From NCBI GenBank assembly GCA_007116205.1, contig SKIY01000098.1, positions 1-7,304 of the forward strand: a stretch of 7,304 bases of DNA, written 5' to 3'. This document shows positions 6,473-7,304 of the stretch, piece after piece. Position numbers and translations under genes: made by a program. The notes under the pieces were generated by a model. The model saw only the letters and a list, made by a program, of their open reading frames with translations, was not told the DNA's origin and ran no database searches. Source of the DNA: Candidatus Izemoplasma sp. GTDB taxonomy: Bacteria > Bacillota_I > Bacilli_A > Izemoplasmatales > Izemoplasmataceae. Position 1 is the stretch's first letter; each line of letters starts with the position of its first letter.

Positions 6473-6533
6473 CGTGACTAATTTATTATAATTTTTATCC
6501 TTGAATATATCATATCACAAGTATTTAGTCACG
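6473..6533. promoter_or_regulatory. Putative operator: 9-bp inverted repeat bracketing the fic promoter
   Basis: CGTGACTAA at 6473-6481 and its exact complement TTAGTCACG at 6525-6533 are centred 52 bp apart, close to five DNA helical turns. The upper arm overlaps the -35 element and the lower arm touches the ribosome binding site. Only the lower arm would be in the transcript, so an RNA hairpin is not the explanation. Binding by the Fic protein's own winged-helix domain is an inference. Confidence 0.5.
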
Positions 6534-6537
6534 TCAA
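6509..6537 (-). promoter_or_regulatory. Strong sigma-A-type promoter for the fic-transglutaminase operon
   Basis: The minus strand has TTGACG (6532-6537), a 17-nt spacer ending in TGA, and TATGAT (6509-6514). This gives five of six matches in each box, plus an extended -10. Transcription would begin near 6502, leaving about 40 nt of leader before the ATG at 6462. Confidence 0.75.
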
Positions 6538-6540
6538 AGA

Positions 6541-6575
6541 AACGAGGATAGTTTTCCTGTTATTTTATCCTCGTT
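6541..6575. repeat. 10-bp perfect inverted repeat upstream of the fic promoter
   Basis: AACGAGGATA (6541-6550) is exactly complementary to TATCCTCGTT (6566-6575) across a 15-nt gap. On the minus strand the stem is followed by TTCTTTG, only moderately U-rich. It could be a weak or decayed terminator shielding the fic promoter, or a further protein-binding site 3 nt upstream of the -35. A full terminator for the tRNA already lies just before it. Confidence 0.5.
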
Positions 6576-6629
6576 GTGCCGATTTCTGCAAAATTAGAGT
6601 TAATATCTGACTATACTGTTAATGATAAG

Positions 6630-6656
6630 AAAAAAGATGCCTTTAAAAAAGCATCT
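6630..6656 (-). terminator. Intrinsic terminator of tRNA-Cys
   Basis: On the minus strand AGATGC and GCATCT (6651-6656 with 6635-6640) form a stem extended by T-G and T-A pairs to about 9 bp, followed by a run of five T's (6630-6634) and TTATC. It lies 16 nt after the tRNA CCA end. Confidence 0.85.
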
Positions 6657-6672
6657 CTATAAAATAAACATA

Positions 6673-6747
6673 TGGAGGTCCCGACCGGATTTGAACCGGT
6701 GATCACGGAGTTGCAGTCCATTGCCTTAGCCACTTGGCTACGGGACC
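6673..6747 (-). tRNA. tRNA-Cys (anticodon GCA), CCA encoded
   Basis: A complete 75-nt cloverleaf. The acceptor stem is GGTCCCG with CGGGACC. The D-arm is GCC/GGC around AAGTGGCTAA. The anticodon stem ATGGA/TCCGT has loop CTGCAAC, giving anticodon GCA, which reads UGC and UGU. The variable region is 4 nt, and the T-arm ACCGG/CCGGT has loop TTCAAAT. The discriminator base is U, typical of tRNA-Cys, and the CCA end is encoded at 6673-6675. It stands alone with its own promoter and terminator, not in a tRNA cluster. Confidence 0.97.
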
Positions 6748-6765
6748 GTAAATTAGCGCTATTTC

Positions 6766-6793
6766 ATATTATCATATATTTCTTTTTTGTCAA
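6766..6793 (-). promoter_or_regulatory. Promoter of tRNA-Cys
   Basis: The minus strand has a perfect TTGACA -35 (6788-6793), a 16-nt spacer ending in TGA, and TAATAT as -10 (6766-6771). Transcription would start near 6759, about 12 nt before the mature tRNA 5' end. It sits in the 59-nt gap after the membrane-protein gene. Confidence 0.7.
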
Positions 6794-6806
6794 TATACTT
6801 AATTTC

Positions 6807-7304
6807 CTATGAAGCTTCCTCGGTTTTAGGTGTGTCAGTTTTACTCTCAAAATACTTAAGCAATAATTTTTGTAATAACATAAAAACAATCGCCATAGGC
6901 AGTGCCACTAAAAATAATATCAAGACAAGCATGGCTGGACTGGTTTCTGAGAAACGATGTAAAATAAATGTCGTAATAAAAAAACGGGTGCCCCTAGAAA
7001 AGAAAACTGCCACAATATAGTTCATAAAACGCATACGTGCTAATGCTGCTGTAAAGATTATAATAAAAAACGGAAGTGGTGTCATTGAAAAAATAAAGAT
7101 TGCCCATACACCATAGCGTGTAAAAAGCCTCTCCGCACGGTCTTGATGTTCCTTCTTTAAAACACGATTATAAAATTTACTATCCTCTTTCGCCATAAAG
7201 AAATACACAATAAAAGAGCCCACAACGTTAGCTACCGTCGCAATTAAAGCAATACGCCACCAGGGTTTCCCTTCAATAGTGAGCGTCACAAAAAACACCT
7301 CTAC
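6807..7304 (-). CDS. VTT-domain (YqaA/DedA-like) membrane protein, C-terminal part; 5' end beyond the window
   Basis: An integral membrane protein of the VTT/SNARE-associated group, whose members include DedA and YqaA and have been linked to lipid-carrier flipping or membrane homeostasis; the exact role here is unknown. Reading is open through the window edge, and the first visible residues (VEVFFVTLTIEG) match the interior of such proteins just after their first helix, so the real start lies past 7304. A GTG at 7298 is in frame but is not convincing as a start. Hydrophobic segments appear around WWRIALIATVANVVGSFIVYF, YGVWAIFIFSMTPLPFFIIIF, FMNYIVAVFF (ending SRGTRFF, the arginine region seen in YqaA-like proteins) and PAMLVLILFLVALPMAIVFMLL. 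A charged cytoplasmic loop with KKEHQDRAERLFTRYG lies between the first two, and the tail is polar (KTDTPKTEEAS). It ends with TAG, 59 nt before tRNA-Cys. Confidence 0.8.
   Translation of the reverse strand, partial: VEVFFVTLTIEGKPWWRIALIATVANVVGSFIVYFFMAKEDSKFYNRVLKKEHQDRAERLFTRYGVWAIFIFSMTPLPFFIIIFTAALARMRFMNYIVAVFFSRGTRFFITTFILHRFSETSPAMLVLILFLVALPMAIVFMLLQKLLLKYFESKTDTPKTEEAS

Noticed and set aside
6787..7020. Plus-strand open frame of 77 codons opposite the VTT-domain gene.
   Set aside because: It is antisense to a gene with clear membrane segments and conserved residues, and begins within the tRNA promoter.
1..7304. Use of the Mollicutes genetic code (UGA as tryptophan), prompted by the absence of TGA stops.
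   Set aside because: All genes are full length under the standard code and tryptophan is read from TGG. Seven visible stops without a TGA are too few to conclude anything.

Overview
The window looks like a chromosomal segment from a low-GC Gram-positive-type bacterium (Bacillota or a relative such as Erysipelotrichia or the Mollicutes-related lineages). The reasons are AT-rich DNA, strong AGGAGG-like ribosome binding sites 5-9 nt from the starts, sigma-A-like promoters with extended -10 elements, and TAA or TAG stops. Tryptophan is read from TGG, and all genes have normal lengths under the standard code. The species cannot be named from this sequence alone.

All supported genes lie on the minus strand, so transcription runs from high to low coordinates. 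Reading that way, the first gene is a VTT/YqaA-like membrane protein, cut by the window edge at 7304. Next is a tRNA-Cys(GCA) with its own promoter and terminator. A two-gene operon follows: a Fic-domain AMP-transferase-type protein with a C-terminal winged helix, then a transglutaminase-like protein 23 nt downstream. A cyclophilin-type peptidyl-prolyl isomerase comes next, with its own promoter and intrinsic terminator. Then there is a two-gene operon of a monoacylglycerol-lipase-like hydrolase and an HTH-TPR regulator, 12 nt apart. A roughly 300-nt gene-free gap follows, and last come tdh and the 5' part of kbl, overlapping by 8 nt.

The best-understood unit is tdh-kbl, which converts threonine to glycine and acetyl-CoA. 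The most interesting region is the Fic operon. Its strong promoter is bracketed by a perfect 9-bp inverted repeat whose arms are centred 52 bp apart, with one arm on the -35 and the other touching the ribosome binding site. Since the Fic protein carries a DNA-binding-like domain, autoregulation is a reasonable inference. The pairing of Fic with a transglutaminase-fold enzyme is not one I recognise as a described system. A second point of interest is the gap between the HTH-TPR regulator and tdh. It contains a candidate promoter, mutually exclusive short stems next to a U-tract, and a perfect 17-bp hairpin with no U-tail, which might be a small RNA or a regulatory leader. No CRISPR array, insertion sequence or plus-strand gene was found.
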